DNA of 64,000 nt from an uncultured Bacteroidia bacterium (GCA_902800045.1 CADCCZ010000001.1:1-64000), one strand, 5' to 3'. Shown: positions 17,174-25,729, counted from the first letter of the stretch. Numbers and translations: made by a program. Notes: generated from the letters alone by a model not told the origin.

Positions 17174-19129
17174 TTATTCCTTTCTAAATTTCTGCCGTAC
17201 AACAATCGCTCCCTTCGACAAACTCATGGAGTGGATGTTTACCACATATATGCCACTTGTCAAATCTTCCAGATTACAAACAGCATTATCACTATTAATT
17301 TCCATTCTCTTAACAACCTGTCCCATAACATTTACAATCTCGATTTCCGAAATTGTTTCCGAAGATGTGATGTTGAGAATATCGTTTGTGGGATTTGGAA
17401 ATATATTAAAATTCGATTCGATATTGTTTTCACCTATTCCGTCTTTAAACTCGAAAAAAGCAGTATAGGTAATGTCTTCGGTTACAATCACTGTACGCGG
17501 ATTGTCATTATTGCCATCGTTCCATTGTACAAAACGGCATTCTTCGGTTGGAGTAGCCGTTATTATTGCAGTACCGTTATTATTACAATCTGGTTGCTGT
17601 ATTATACTCGCGTTTCCACATTGCGGATTGGTGCTTGATACGCTTAATTCATATGCAAAGTGTTCGCGTATATCATCGAAACTTGCCCACTCTCCAGTAG
17701 TTGCGTAAGCATTAATAGAGCCGCAGGGAACCCATAAAGTTGCATCGTAATTAGTAAATATAGTTAAGGTTTCTGATGAACTTTCAATTCTACTTGGTGG
17801 TACAATTGGATTGGAATATATATTTGTTAACGGACAATCTTTAAAAGCGGAATATCCAATACTTGTAATAGAGTTTGGAATGACAATCGATGTAATACCG
17901 ATGCAAGTTGAAAAAGTAGCACTGCCTATGCTTATAACAGAATTAGGAATAACAATTGATGTAAGTCCTTCGCAATGAGAAAATGCAGAATTACTTATAC
18001 TCGTTAACGAATTGGGAATAATCAATGTCCCAGTAAAACCGCTACAGCCTTTAAATGCTTGTTCTTCAATTTTAGTAACAGATTCGGGAATTGTCAAAGT
18101 TCCAGTAAAACCGCTACAACCGCTAAAAGCCCTAGGGCCGATGCTTGTAACAGAATTGGGAATAATTAATGCTCCTCTAATTCCGTTGCAGCCCTTAAAT
18201 GCATCATAACCTATATCCTTTAGCGAATCAGGCAAGGTTAAAGATGCTAATCCTGTGCATTGAAAAAATGCAGCGTAATCAATACTTGTTACAGAATTTG
18301 GTATTGTTACAGATATTAAGTCAGAGCAAGCACTAAAAGCGCCTCCTGAAATTTGTTTAATTCCATCTGGAATTGTGTATTCTGTAGCATATCCGCATGG
18401 AAAATATGCAAAACAATTATCATTGTAAACAGGTTCTGATATACTACAGTTGGAAAAAGCATATTCACCAATGCTAGTGACAGAATTGGGTATTACTACC
18501 GATGTAATTCCAATGCAATTATGAAATGTGCGTGCGGCAATTCCCTTTGTCCCTTCATTTATAACTAATGCTCCAGTCGGTTCGTCTCCTTTATATCCAA
18601 GACACCAGTCACTCGAATACAATATTCCATTAGGCCGATTATTGAACCATCTAGTATTTTGAAATGCACCTTCACCAATGTAAGTAACAGAACTTGGAAT
18701 ATTAATTGAAGTTAAGCCGCTATTATAAAATGCTAGACGTAAAATTTCTTTTACGGAATTGGGGATTGTAACCGAAGTCAAACCACTGCAACCATCAAAT
18801 GCACAAATGCCAATGCTCGTAACAGAATTGGAAATTGTAACCGATGTCAAACCACTGCATTCACGAAACGCATTCCCTCCAATGCTTGTGACATAATATG
18901 TATTACCATTGTATGTTACAGCCGATGGGATTGTAAGGCTGCCTGTGGGAAATGTATTATAATAAGGCGATGATGCGTTTTCTTTAGTTACTTCTACCGT
19001 ATAAGGTGAAATGGAAGATGTGATATTGTAGTATAGGGTTTGTCCGCTACCGCACACTGCAGAAAAATCGTAAGCCCAAAGCGCGCTTGCGCTAATTAGC
19101 AAAGCAATAATTAATAAAAATTTTTTCAT
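17174..19129 (-). CDS. BspA-type leucine-rich repeat protein with T9SS type A domain
   Basis: 651 residues with signal peptide MKKFLLIIALLISASALWA. Residues ~75-420 are LRR_5/BspA repeats of about 23 residues with the core TIPNSVTSIG.xAFxxCSGLT. An InlB/DUF-like strand region follows (FVQWNDGNNDNPRTVIV...YTAFFEF). The C-terminus is a type A sorting domain (NIFPNPTNDILNITSSE...LTSGIYVVNIHS). BspA-type proteins mediate surface adhesion in Bacteroidetes, and a similar role is inferred here. The sorting domain closely resembles that of the 247-2319 protein. Confidence 0.88.
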   Translation of the reverse strand: MKKFLLIIALLISASALWAYDFSAVCGSGQTLYYNITSSISPYTVEVTKENASSPYYNTFPTGSLTIPSAVTYNGNTYYVTSIGGNAFRECSGLTSVTISNSVTSIGICAFDGCSGLTSVTIPNSVKEILRLAFYNSGLTSINIPSSVTYIGEGAFQNTRWFNNRPNGILYSSDWCLGYKGDEPTGALVINEGTKGIAARTFHNCIGITSVVIPNSVTSIGEYAFSNCSISEPVYNDNCFAYFPCGYATEYTIPDGIKQISGGAFSACSDLISVTIPNSVTSIDYAAFFQCTGLASLTLPDSLKDIGYDAFKGCNGIRGALIIPNSVTSIGPRAFSGCSGFTGTLTIPESVTKIEEQAFKGCSGFTGTLIIPNSLTSISNSAFSHCEGLTSIVIPNSVISIGSATFSTCIGITSIVIPNSITSIGYSAFKDCPLTNIYSNPIVPPSRIESSSETLTIFTNYDATLWVPCGSINAYATTGEWASFDDIREHFAYELSVSSTNPQCGNASIIQQPDCNNNGTAIITATPTEECRFVQWNDGNNDNPRTVIVTEDITYTAFFEFKDGIGENNIESNFNIFPNPTNDILNITSSETISEIEIVNVMGQVVKRMEINSDNAVCNLEDLTSGIYVVNIHSMSLSKGAIVVRQKFRKE

Positions 19130-19175
19130 GACAATTACATTTATTATTCAGATTTAGTTATGTTTAATAGATTAT

Positions 19176-19523
19176 TTATTTTAGGTTTTTGAATAGCGTT
19201 CTCTCTTTCTTGTATTCAGGTGTAGGTTTGATAGAATATTCTTCAAGGCTTATATCAGATATTGACGAACCTAAATATTGGATATGTCCAATATCGGAAA
19301 TTGAGCGATTCCCATATTTTTTAGTATAGCTATCTATATTATTACTTTTAATTGTTTCGTCTTTTGATATAATTAGAGGAAGCCTTAGAGGGTGTTTGTC
19401 GTAAATCAATATGATGCAATCTTTTTCTTCGTAAAGTCTGTCATTCAAAGAAAAACCATTTAACTCTTCTTTTGTCTTTAGAATCTCTTTGATTTTCTCA
19501 ATTTCATCATCCGAAAAATACAT
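19176..19523 (-). CDS. hypothetical cytoplasmic protein
   Basis: 115 residues, no signal peptide or membrane segment. Charged and mixed: DDEIEKIKEILKTKEELNGF, then a central hydrophobic strand pair KDCIILIYDKHPLRLPLII. I recognise no family. It sits 46 bases upstream of the LRR gene on the same strand and is AT-rich like the rest of the accessory block, so it may be a recent acquisition. Confidence 0.5.
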   Translation of the reverse strand: MYFSDDEIEKIKEILKTKEELNGFSLNDRLYEEKDCIILIYDKHPLRLPLIISKDETIKSNNIDSYTKKYGNRSISDIGHIQYLGSSISDISLEEYSIKPTPEYKKERTLFKNLK

Positions 19524-19705
19524 ATACTATACTGTTTTAATTTAACAAAATTTACCTTTACAAATTAACAAAAAGCCATCCATAATGTTTGTTGCTTAGG
19601 TGGTGCTAGTTGTACCAACTTTTGTTGATTTTTGGTATAATAGATTGGAAATTTGGTTAACAAATCGAATTAACAATGGATAATTAACAATGTATAATGG
19701 ATAAA

Positions 19706-19739
19706 TATGTAGCGGCGCAATGCATTGCGCCGCTACATA
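19706..19739. repeat. 34-bp perfect palindrome (GCAATGCATTGC core)
   Basis: TATGTAGCGGCGCAATG followed by its exact reverse complement. The preceding TAATGGATAA and the palindrome core recur at 44381-44412. It resembles small palindromic intergenic repeats frequent in Bacteroidetes. It lies 9 bases after the minus-strand XRE gene and may terminate it. Confidence 0.8.
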
Positions 19740-19747
19740 CAATTGAA

Positions 19748-19981
19748 TCATTGATTTTTTTGTCGTTCATACCATTCTGTATACACCTTGAAGAAATCGT
19801 AGCCAAGTGCCAAGCTGATTTTCTGTAGCATGTCTGTATGAATCCATTCGCGTTTAAATATTTTGTATAGGTTTTCGCGCGAACATCCGATTTCTTTTGC
19901 AAGCCATGTTATTGTCCGTCCTTGTTTGTCAAGAACTTGCCGTATTAGTTTCCCTATATGTATTTCGTAGGTCGTGTCCAT
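19748..19981 (-). CDS. XRE-family helix-turn-helix protein
   Basis: 77 residues. A single HTH spans TITWLAKEIGCSRENLYKIF (about 23-42), typical of Cro/C1-type repressors, followed by DMLQKISLALGYDFFKVYTEW. Upstream lies a 285-base intergenic region with a long imperfect inverted repeat that could hold its operator. The adjacent AlbA_2 protein is on the same strand upstream, but the gap is too large to call an operon. Confidence 0.78.
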   Translation of the reverse strand: MDTTYEIHIGKLIRQVLDKQGRTITWLAKEIGCSRENLYKIFKREWIHTDMLQKISLALGYDFFKVYTEWYERQKNQ

Positions 19982-20010
19982 AAAAAAGCGTAAGCCATTT
20001 CGTTTTTAAT

Positions 20011-20152
20011 GCTTATCATTTACGGAAGGTATCGCCAAACACCTTGAACACTAATAAGCCCGAAACAACTCACGCCTTAGGACGTGAACATTTCGCTAAC
20101 CTATTCTCGTGTTCGTATAAATTTGGCGATTTTACCGTAATGAGAATAAGAG
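20011..20152. repeat. long imperfect inverted repeat with internal hairpin
   Basis: Arms 20011-20039 and 20122-20152 pair over about 25 positions, including TTTGGCGAT/ATCGCCAAA and ACGG/CCGT, CATT/AATG blocks. The 82-base interior includes a small hairpin (CACGCC/GGACGTG-like) at 20071-20086. It lies between the XRE and AlbA_2 genes and could be a structured RNA, a small non-autonomous element or an operator region. Confidence 0.55.
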
Positions 20153-20266
20153 CGTAAAGCTCAGAATGTTAATATTTTAAGTTGTCTATATCATTTAAAT
20201 TTCTTTACTTCATTTAGTTAATTGTTTTGTTTCAAATATTCTCAATTTCGTATTTTTCAGTCAATA

Positions 20267-21613
20267 TTATAAAAATTCCCAATGTCCGCCACGGGTTGGT
20301 CCTACATGCTGAACTATGTGCCGCATCTCGGCAAGTTCTCGCTTTATGGTTTCCCGTCCAAGTCCCATTTTTTTTGCAATCGCTGTCAATGGTATCTTAT
20401 TATCTGCTTTTATCAGATTTACAATGAGTTCGCGCCGTTTTTTGGTATCATTTTTGGGCTCATTTTTAGGCTCATTTTTAGGCTCATTTTTAGGCTCATT
20501 TTTAGGCTCATTTTTAGGGACATTTTTAGGGACATTTTCATTCGCTGGCATTACCAAATGAATGAAATGTTCCGAAAATTCGTATGCTTCACGGCCATAC
20601 TTTCGCAGTATAACCGGCATGCCCGAACCCAACGCCTCTACCATTTCAACATCACGGAAAACTCGCATCAGTTCCTTGTTGCGCGGAATGCTTACCCCAC
20701 TAAAAAATTCATCTTTAGTCAAGCCAATAGGAATTGTTCCGTATGAGGTTATCTCAAGCCGATCGGAAAAAATCTCAAACTTGGGAGCAACCTCGTTAGT
20801 GTAGTCGTTGTGTACAATGGCGTTTATCACGGCCTCACGAACAGCCAGCTTGTCCCACATAGGTGTGTCAACCCTGAATTTTTCGGTTTTTCGGGTGAAT
20901 ATGTAGTTTTCGGTATTTAATTTATCTAGAACCAAATCGGTAGCCTTGAGCAAACTGCAATACCCGTATTCGTTGTTCGAAATCAAATCAAAACGCTCGG
21001 TTCCCGAATATTTGGCAACTTTTATCGAAACATTGTTTTCGTCGGCCAAAAGAAACGCTACATAATTGTATCTACCATCATCGGTAAGAAGGTCCAATGT
21101 CTGTTCAAATGCATTGTTCAGCACTAAGCCCTTCGAATCATAATAGATATGAAGTTGGCGGAATGTCAGTTTTTGCCGTGGTGACGGAATATTTCTCAGC
21201 GAATTGCGTACCCTGTGAGCGAAAAGATCTTCAATCATAGCCGTCGGCATTGGTTCGGCAGCAGTTCCCACGCGAATGTAGCAACCACGCGTACTCATGC
21301 CATACTTTGTTTTGTAGTATGGCTTTTCCGTTCCCGATGCCAAGAAAATTTTAATCACATCGACACCATCAATATTCTCGACCAGAACATCAAACAAACC
21401 CATAGGCGACGGCATAACATTCTGACGAATCCTGTCCTTAATCTTCAGAACGGCAGCGTCAATGTTGTCCACACCAATAGGATGACCATCTTTATCAATG
21501 CCGATATATATGATACCGCCTTCCCGATAATTAAGAAAAGAAATGACTTCCTTCTCAATATCAAGGTCATCAGTCAATTGGCTTTTGAATTCTATGCGGT
21601 TTGTTTCTACCAT
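20267..21613 (-). CDS. AlbA_2/Schlafen-like ATP-binding regulator with repeat linker
   Basis: 448 residues. The N-terminal AlbA_2 domain is visible as NRIEFKSQLTDD...VISFLNYREGGIIYIGIDKDG (about 4-47). The middle has a degenerate GHKL-type ATPase region (VREAVINAIVHNDYTNEVAPKFEIF, LITSYGTIP). A Pro-Lys-Asn-[EV] tetrapeptide is then repeated about seven times, encoded by 12-base DNA repeats. The C-terminus is a winged-helix-like HTH (IPLTAIAKKMGLGRETIKREL). Proteins of this build are putative transcriptional regulators and are common in mobile or accessory regions. Confidence 0.82.
   Translation of the reverse strand: MVETNRIEFKSQLTDDLDIEKEVISFLNYREGGIIYIGIDKDGHPIGVDNIDAAVLKIKDRIRQNVMPSPMGLFDVLVENIDGVDVIKIFLASGTEKPYYKTKYGMSTRGCYIRVGTAAEPMPTAMIEDLFAHRVRNSLRNIPSPRQKLTFRQLHIYYDSKGLVLNNAFEQTLDLLTDDGRYNYVAFLLADENNVSIKVAKYSGTERFDLISNNEYGYCSLLKATDLVLDKLNTENYIFTRKTEKFRVDTPMWDKLAVREAVINAIVHNDYTNEVAPKFEIFSDRLEITSYGTIPIGLTKDEFFSGVSIPRNKELMRVFRDVEMVEALGSGMPVILRKYGREAYEFSEHFIHLVMPANENVPKNVPKNEPKNEPKNEPKNEPKNEPKNDTKKRRELIVNLIKADNKIPLTAIAKKMGLGRETIKRELAEMRHIVQHVGPTRGGHWEFL
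20449..20538. repeat. 12-bp in-frame tandem repeats
   Basis: About seven consecutive 12-base units, mostly GGCTCATTTTTA with two GGGACATTTTTA, lie inside the AlbA_2 protein gene and encode a PKN[EV] linker. Units are multiples of three, so copy changes would alter linker length without a frameshift. Confidence 0.85.
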
Positions 21614-21727
21614 TGTAGCCGTGTAGTGTCCAAATTTATTTTACATCGCCAAAATTAGAAAAAATATTTCAATGCGATGATTTTATTGTTTGATTTTCGA
21701 CAATATGTATTCGAAATAGGGGGGGGG

Positions 21728-21874
21728 CAATGCGATGTTGTCTGGATTTGCAACCTTCAGCTCGTTGCCAACGGCAACAATCCAGACGATTTGGATATAA
21801 GGATTTTAAACCTTTAGCTCACTGCCATAGCAGTAATCTGCATTGCAAATGCTGATATTCGGGCGTTTCGGATT
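21728..21874 (+). repeat. composite hairpin repeat, copy 2
   Basis: Same element as at 13651-13770 and in the same orientation. In this copy the first hairpin's loop holds an extra module, CTTCAGCTCGTTGCCAACGG, related to the CTTTAGCTCACTGCCATAGC module shared by both copies. The end forms a perfect CGTTTCGGAT/ATCCGAAACG hairpin at 21864-21888. It marks the right edge of the accessory block. Confidence 0.85.
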
Positions 21875-21904
21875 ATAAATCCGAAACGACATAATTGTTA
21901 ATTA

Positions 21905-22327
21905 TCAATTGAAAATCACTTCTATTGTCCTAACCTGCTTATCGTCTTGTGTGATAAACACTTTGGTTATACCGTCGGGGAGGATATGGTCGATTTTTTC
22001 GGACCATTCCATGAAGATGTAGGCTCCGCTTTCAAGGTATTCCTCGAAGCCCATGTCGTAAACCTCGCGAAGGTCGTCGATGCGGTAGAAGTCAAAATGG
22101 AAAATCTGTCCGTATTTCTTTGAATAATATTCGTTTACGATGGCAAAGGTGGGGCTGGTGATTTCGTCCTCGACTTCCATTTCGCGGCAAAGTTCCTTCA
22201 TGAATGTGGTCTTGCCTACACCCATTTCTCCATAGAATGCAAAAATCTTCGCATCACCAACTATTTCGAGAAAACGCTTGGCTGCATCGCGCAGTTCGCT
22301 AAGGTCGTTAACTATTATCTTGCACAT
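21905..22327 (-). CDS. tsaE: tRNA threonylcarbamoyladenosine biosynthesis ATPase TsaE
   Basis: 140 residues, typical length. Walker A GEMGVGKTT (about 33-41), SPTFAIVNEY, HFDFYRIDD and FMEWSEKI are the hallmark blocks of TsaE (YjeE), the ATPase partner of TsaB-TsaD in making t6A37 on ANN-decoding tRNAs. It is the last gene of a minus-strand group with the transketolase half and the polyprenyl synthase (9-base gap). Confidence 0.92.
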   Translation of the reverse strand: MCKIIVNDLSELRDAAKRFLEIVGDAKIFAFYGEMGVGKTTFMKELCREMEVEDEITSPTFAIVNEYYSKKYGQIFHFDFYRIDDLREVYDMGFEEYLESGAYIFMEWSEKIDHILPDGITKVFITQDDKQVRTIEVIFN

Positions 22328-22336
22328 GGTCGTGGG

Positions 22337-23281
22337 TTATTTGTGGATGAATTCCAATGTCTTTGCTGTAATGGCTTCTGCATCAAGGCCGAACTTGTGA
22401 AGCAGGTCGGCTGGCTTTCCAGATTCACCAAAGCAGTCGGGCATACCGATTATTTTCATTGGGGTGGGGCGGTGTTCGCCAAGGACTTCGGCAATTGCAC
22501 CACCAAGTCCGCCGGTAATCTGGTGTTCCTCGATGGTGACGATCCTGCCAGTTTCGTTTGCAATTTCCACAATCGCCTGCTTGTCGATTGGCTTCAATGT
22601 ATGAATATTCATCACGGCGGCTGAAATTCCGTTTGCTTCAAGGCGTTCTGCTGTTTCTAGAGCTGTCCAAACCATCGAACCTGTAGCTATCAGTCCGACA
22701 TCCTTGCCGTGTCGGAGCCACTGAGCCTTGCCGATTTCAAATTTATCGTTCTTGTCGGTGAAGTTCGGAACAGCCTCGCGTCCGTAGCGGATGTAACAAG
22801 GTGTGTTCAACTGCTTTACGGCAGCAACTGTGGCAAGGTAGGTCTGGTTCTCGTCGCAGGGACTGAGGACTGTCATGTTTGGCATCGCACGCATTATGGC
22901 AAGGTCTTCGAGAGCCTGATGTGTTGCGCCGTCGGGTCCGACTGAGATTCCAGCATGTGCGCCACCGATAATTACATGAAGGTTGTTGTAGCACACCGAG
23001 ACGCGTATCTGGTCGATACTTCTGAGCGCCGAGAATACCGCGTAGGTCGAAAATGCTGGAATTTTTCCCGAAAGTGCAAGTCCTGCTGCTGTTGCTGCGG
23101 CGTTCTGTTCGGCAATGCCCATCGAGAAGAACCTTTCGGGATGGCGTTCCTTGAAAAAGTTCATGCCGACGGAATTGGTAATGTCGAGTCCGAGGCATAC
23201 GATTCGCTTGTCGGTGTCGGCAAGGTCGGCCAGTGCTTTGCCGAATCCGTTCTTTGCGTGGGTTATCTCAACTTGCTTCAT
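22337..23281 (-). CDS. transketolase C-terminal subunit
   Basis: 314 residues corresponding to the pyrimidine-binding and C-terminal domains of transketolase or DXS-like enzymes. GIAEQNAAATAAGLAL holds the catalytic Glu, followed by GGAHAGISVGPDGATHQALEDL and ITIEEHQITGGLGGAIAE. The thiamine-diphosphate-binding N-terminal half (GDG...N motif) is absent here and not encoded next to it. In species with split transketolase the halves are usually adjacent, so here either the partner is elsewhere or the gene has another role. It lies between tsaE and the polyprenyl synthase with gaps of 9 and 6 bases. Confidence 0.85.
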   Translation of the reverse strand: MKQVEITHAKNGFGKALADLADTDKRIVCLGLDITNSVGMNFFKERHPERFFSMGIAEQNAAATAAGLALSGKIPAFSTYAVFSALRSIDQIRVSVCYNNLHVIIGGAHAGISVGPDGATHQALEDLAIMRAMPNMTVLSPCDENQTYLATVAAVKQLNTPCYIRYGREAVPNFTDKNDKFEIGKAQWLRHGKDVGLIATGSMVWTALETAERLEANGISAAVMNIHTLKPIDKQAIVEIANETGRIVTIEEHQITGGLGGAIAEVLGEHRPTPMKIIGMPDCFGESGKPADLLHKFGLDAEAITAKTLEFIHK

Positions 23282-23287
23282 GGCGTT

Positions 23288-24259
23288 TTAATTTTCGCGT
23301 TCGATGATGTATTCTGTAATTTGCTTCAGGTAGGTGCAGTAGTCGCTTTGTGGCAAAGTGCCGATAAGAGAGAAAACTTCTTCCTTGATTTCGTTTGTCC
23401 GTTTCTGGCAGCCTTCCATTCCGCCCTTCGCGACGACTGTCTTGCGAATCTGCTCAATGTTTTCGGCTGTGCGTTGACTTTTCCAAAGTTGCTTAAAATC
23501 GGCTTGTTCGTTGTCAGTCATGTTGTTCCATGCACAGATGAGCGGCATTGTAACCTTGTTTTCCTTGATGTCGTTACCGCTTTCCTTGCCGGTTTTGCCG
23601 TTGGCGGAATAGTCGAGCATATCATCTTTTATCTGGAAGATGTAGCCGATTTTTTCGCCGATTTTGCCTATTGCAGCGATTTGTTGTTCGTTTGCCCCAG
23701 CTGTGTAGGCACCGATTTTCATGCACGATGCTATGAGCGAAACTGTCTTTCGGAAAATGATGTCGAAGTAGCGGCTTTCGTCGGTGCTGAAGTCGGCTGT
23801 GTCGAGCTGAAGGAGTTCGCCTTCGCTCATTGTGCATACGGTTGGCATAAGCATATCGATGATTGTGTGTTCGCCGTTAGCTGCAGCCATACCTATTGCT
23901 TTTGCCATTAGATAGTCGCCAGTGAGCACGGCCACCTTGTTGCCTTGTGTGGCGTTGATGGTGGGGGTATTGCGACGCAGTTCGGCTTCATCGACAATGT
24001 CGTCGTGGATAAGCGTGGCGTTGTGAAGGATTTCGACTATCAGCGCAGCCCTGTCTGTGTGGATGTTTGCCTTGCCGAAAATCTTTGCCGACAGATATAC
24101 GAGCATTGGGCGTATGCGTTTGCCTTTTGTTGCGAATATTTTGTCAATCAGGTATTTGAAGTTGCTGCTGTCTGCACCGATTGTGTCGGCAAGCAGTTTT
24201 TCGTAGCTGTCGAGGTCGATTCCGATACCCTTTGCTATTTCCTGAAACTTGGGCAGCAT
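23288..24259 (-). CDS. polyprenyl diphosphate synthase
   Basis: 323 residues. Both aspartate-rich motifs of trans-prenyltransferases are present: LIHDDIVDEAELRR at about 84-97 (DDxxD) and FQIKDDMLDYSANGKTGKESG for the second. KGKRIRPMLVYLSAK marks the IPP-binding basic site. The length suits a longer-chain (octaprenyl-type) synthase for quinone side chains. It is the first gene of the three-gene minus-strand group. Confidence 0.9.
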   Translation of the reverse strand: MLPKFQEIAKGIGIDLDSYEKLLADTIGADSSNFKYLIDKIFATKGKRIRPMLVYLSAKIFGKANIHTDRAALIVEILHNATLIHDDIVDEAELRRNTPTINATQGNKVAVLTGDYLMAKAIGMAAANGEHTIIDMLMPTVCTMSEGELLQLDTADFSTDESRYFDIIFRKTVSLIASCMKIGAYTAGANEQQIAAIGKIGEKIGYIFQIKDDMLDYSANGKTGKESGNDIKENKVTMPLICAWNNMTDNEQADFKQLWKSQRTAENIEQIRKTVVAKGGMEGCQKRTNEIKEEVFSLIGTLPQSDYCTYLKQITEYIIEREN

Positions 24260-24284
24260 ATTTACCTTTTGTCATTCGTTTAAC

Positions 24285-24311
24285 AAAAAAAGCACTGTCC
24301 CCAGTGCTTTT
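24285..24311 (-). terminator. tRNA-Arg terminator
   Basis: AAAAGCACTG/CAGTGCTTTT hairpin with an A/T-run directly downstream of tRNA-Arg on the minus strand; symmetric, so it may work both ways. Confidence 0.75.
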
Positions 24312-24312
24312 G

Positions 24313-24386
24313 TGATCCAGACAGGATTCGAACCTGTGGCCTACGGCTTAGAAGGCCGTTGCTCTATCCAGCTGAGCTACTGGACC
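24313..24386 (-). tRNA. tRNA-Arg(UCU)
   Basis: On the minus strand, acceptor GGTCCAG pairs with CTGGATC. The anticodon stem ACGGC/GCCGT encloses CTTCTAA with anticodon UCU. T arm ACAGGTTCGAATCCTGT is intact. No CCA encoded. Confidence 0.94.
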
Positions 24387-24565
24387 ATCCTTTTCGGACT
24401 GCAAAAGTACTGCTTTTTGCCGAAGTGACAAATAATTTTTTGACTTTTTTTGTTTTCACCGATTTGTTCTTGTTTGACCTTTAACATCATATAGTTGAAA
24501 AAAGTTGTCGGAAGGTTGAAAATGAGAATGAAAGGCTGGATATTTTTGTGCATCAAATTTTAAGA

Positions 24566-25516
24566 ATGATAAGGACAGGCGTTTACGGCAGCATAGATTC
24601 CACCACGGTAGGCATGGTCGAGAATATTCTCGATGTGGCCGAACTTGATGTCGTTGGCATATATTCAGCTAAAACTGAGCATGGCGACACCAAGTTGCAC
24701 CTGCGTGAGTTCGATGAGGAGGGTGCGTTTCTCAACAATGTAGATGCTGTAATCGCTGTTTCGCCTGCAACAAGCTTGGAAGAAATAAAAACATTGGTAA
24801 AGTCGTCGAAGCATGTGTTTTTCGAACCGGCATCGTCGTATTGCAGTACCGATGTCACCAAACTGTCGAGCATAGTCGATGAGGCAAATGTAAAGGTGCA
24901 GGCTGGTTTCCACCATCGTTTCAATAATACTTTCCTTTCGGCAAAGCCGTTCATTGTGATGCCGCGCTTCATACAGTCGTTGAACTATAGGCGTTTCAAT
25001 TCTAAAAGCGAATATTGCTCGGTGCTGATGGATATGCTCATAAACGATGTCGATATTGTGCTAAGCGTTGTGAAGTCGAATGTGAAGAATATCTATGCAA
25101 GTGCTTCGGCCATTACACAGATGCCATCGGTGACGCCGGATGTAATTAATGCACGCATCGAGTTTTACAATGGCTGTGTAGCGCATTTCGTGGCAAGCCG
25201 CATTGCCGAGGACGATTCGCACAAGATGACATTCTATTGTCGTGACAGCTATACAAATATCGACATGCTCAACAACAAGGCATCGCTGGTGAAAAAGCGC
25301 GGAGAGGTTGACGATCCTTCTTTTTTCAGCCAGTCGGTAGGCGATTTGAGCGTCGAGCAGATTATGGTAAAGCCCAACAATGTTTATTACGACGAGTTCA
25401 CATCGTTCGCAAAATCAATTCTTTACAATAAATCGCCCGAAGTCAATGTTGATACCATCCTCAAGACCTACGAGGTGGTGAAGAAAATCAAGGAAAAGAT
25501 AAAAATAGGGTTCTAG
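24566..25516 (+). CDS. Gfo/Idh/MocA-like oxidoreductase
   Basis: 316 residues from ATG 24566; a GTG at 24548 would add six residues before the normal start. The N-terminus TGVYGSIDSTTVGM resembles a Rossmann NAD(P)-binding loop, followed by VDAVIAVSPATSLEEIKTLV and KHVFFEPASS (EKP-like position of the Gfo/Idh/MocA family, here EPA). The canonical catalytic lysine of EKP is therefore not evident, so the enzyme may be divergent or use another residue. The substrate is unknown. It stands alone after tRNA-Arg. Confidence 0.7.
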   Translation: MIRTGVYGSIDSTTVGMVENILDVAELDVVGIYSAKTEHGDTKLHLREFDEEGAFLNNVDAVIAVSPATSLEEIKTLVKSSKHVFFEPASSYCSTDVTKLSSIVDEANVKVQAGFHHRFNNTFLSAKPFIVMPRFIQSLNYRRFNSKSEYCSVLMDMLINDVDIVLSVVKSNVKNIYASASAITQMPSVTPDVINARIEFYNGCVAHFVASRIAEDDSHKMTFYCRDSYTNIDMLNNKASLVKKRGEVDDPSFFSQSVGDLSVEQIMVKPNNVYYDEFTSFAKSILYNKSPEVNVDTILKTYEVVKKIKEKIKIGF

Positions 25517-25550
25517 GGCTTCGCCCGTTTCTGTGGTTACGCCGTTTTTC

Positions 25551-25637
25551 GCTTCGCCGTTTGAATGCCTGCGGCGTTTCTAATTGTTTCTAGGTTTCTA
25601 TGGCTTCGCCGTTTGAATGCCTGCAGCGTTTCTAATT
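25551..25637. repeat. two 35-bp direct repeats, 52-bp period
   Basis: A 35-base unit starting GCTTCGCCGTTTGAATGCCT occurs at 25551-25585 and 25603-25637 with one difference. A related fragment (GGCTTCGCCGTT) appears again at 25654. The region between 25517 and 25777 has no gene. Confidence 0.75.
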
Positions 25638-25729
25638 TTTTAACTTCGTTGATGGCTTCGCCGTTCAAGTTTTTTCAAGATTTTAAATTTAAATCGAAAA
25701 TCGTAAATCCCCAATCGTAAATAATATTG

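Noticed and set aside
19748-19981. XRE gene as antitoxin of a type II toxin-antitoxin pair
   Set aside because: No small partner gene of toxin type is adjacent on the same strand; the next gene is 285 bases away and large.
20267-21613. AlbA_2 protein as part of a restriction or defence system
   Set aside because: No nuclease, methylase or toxin partner gene is adjacent; such proteins are frequent as isolated regulators.
22955-23911. 318-codon plus-strand frame over transketolase and polyprenyl synthase
   Set aside because: It runs antisense across two well-supported genes and has a Cys/Phe/Val-rich shadow composition.
24548-24565. GTG start of the oxidoreductase
   Set aside because: Adds six residues before the Rossmann start; ATG 24566 fits the family better.
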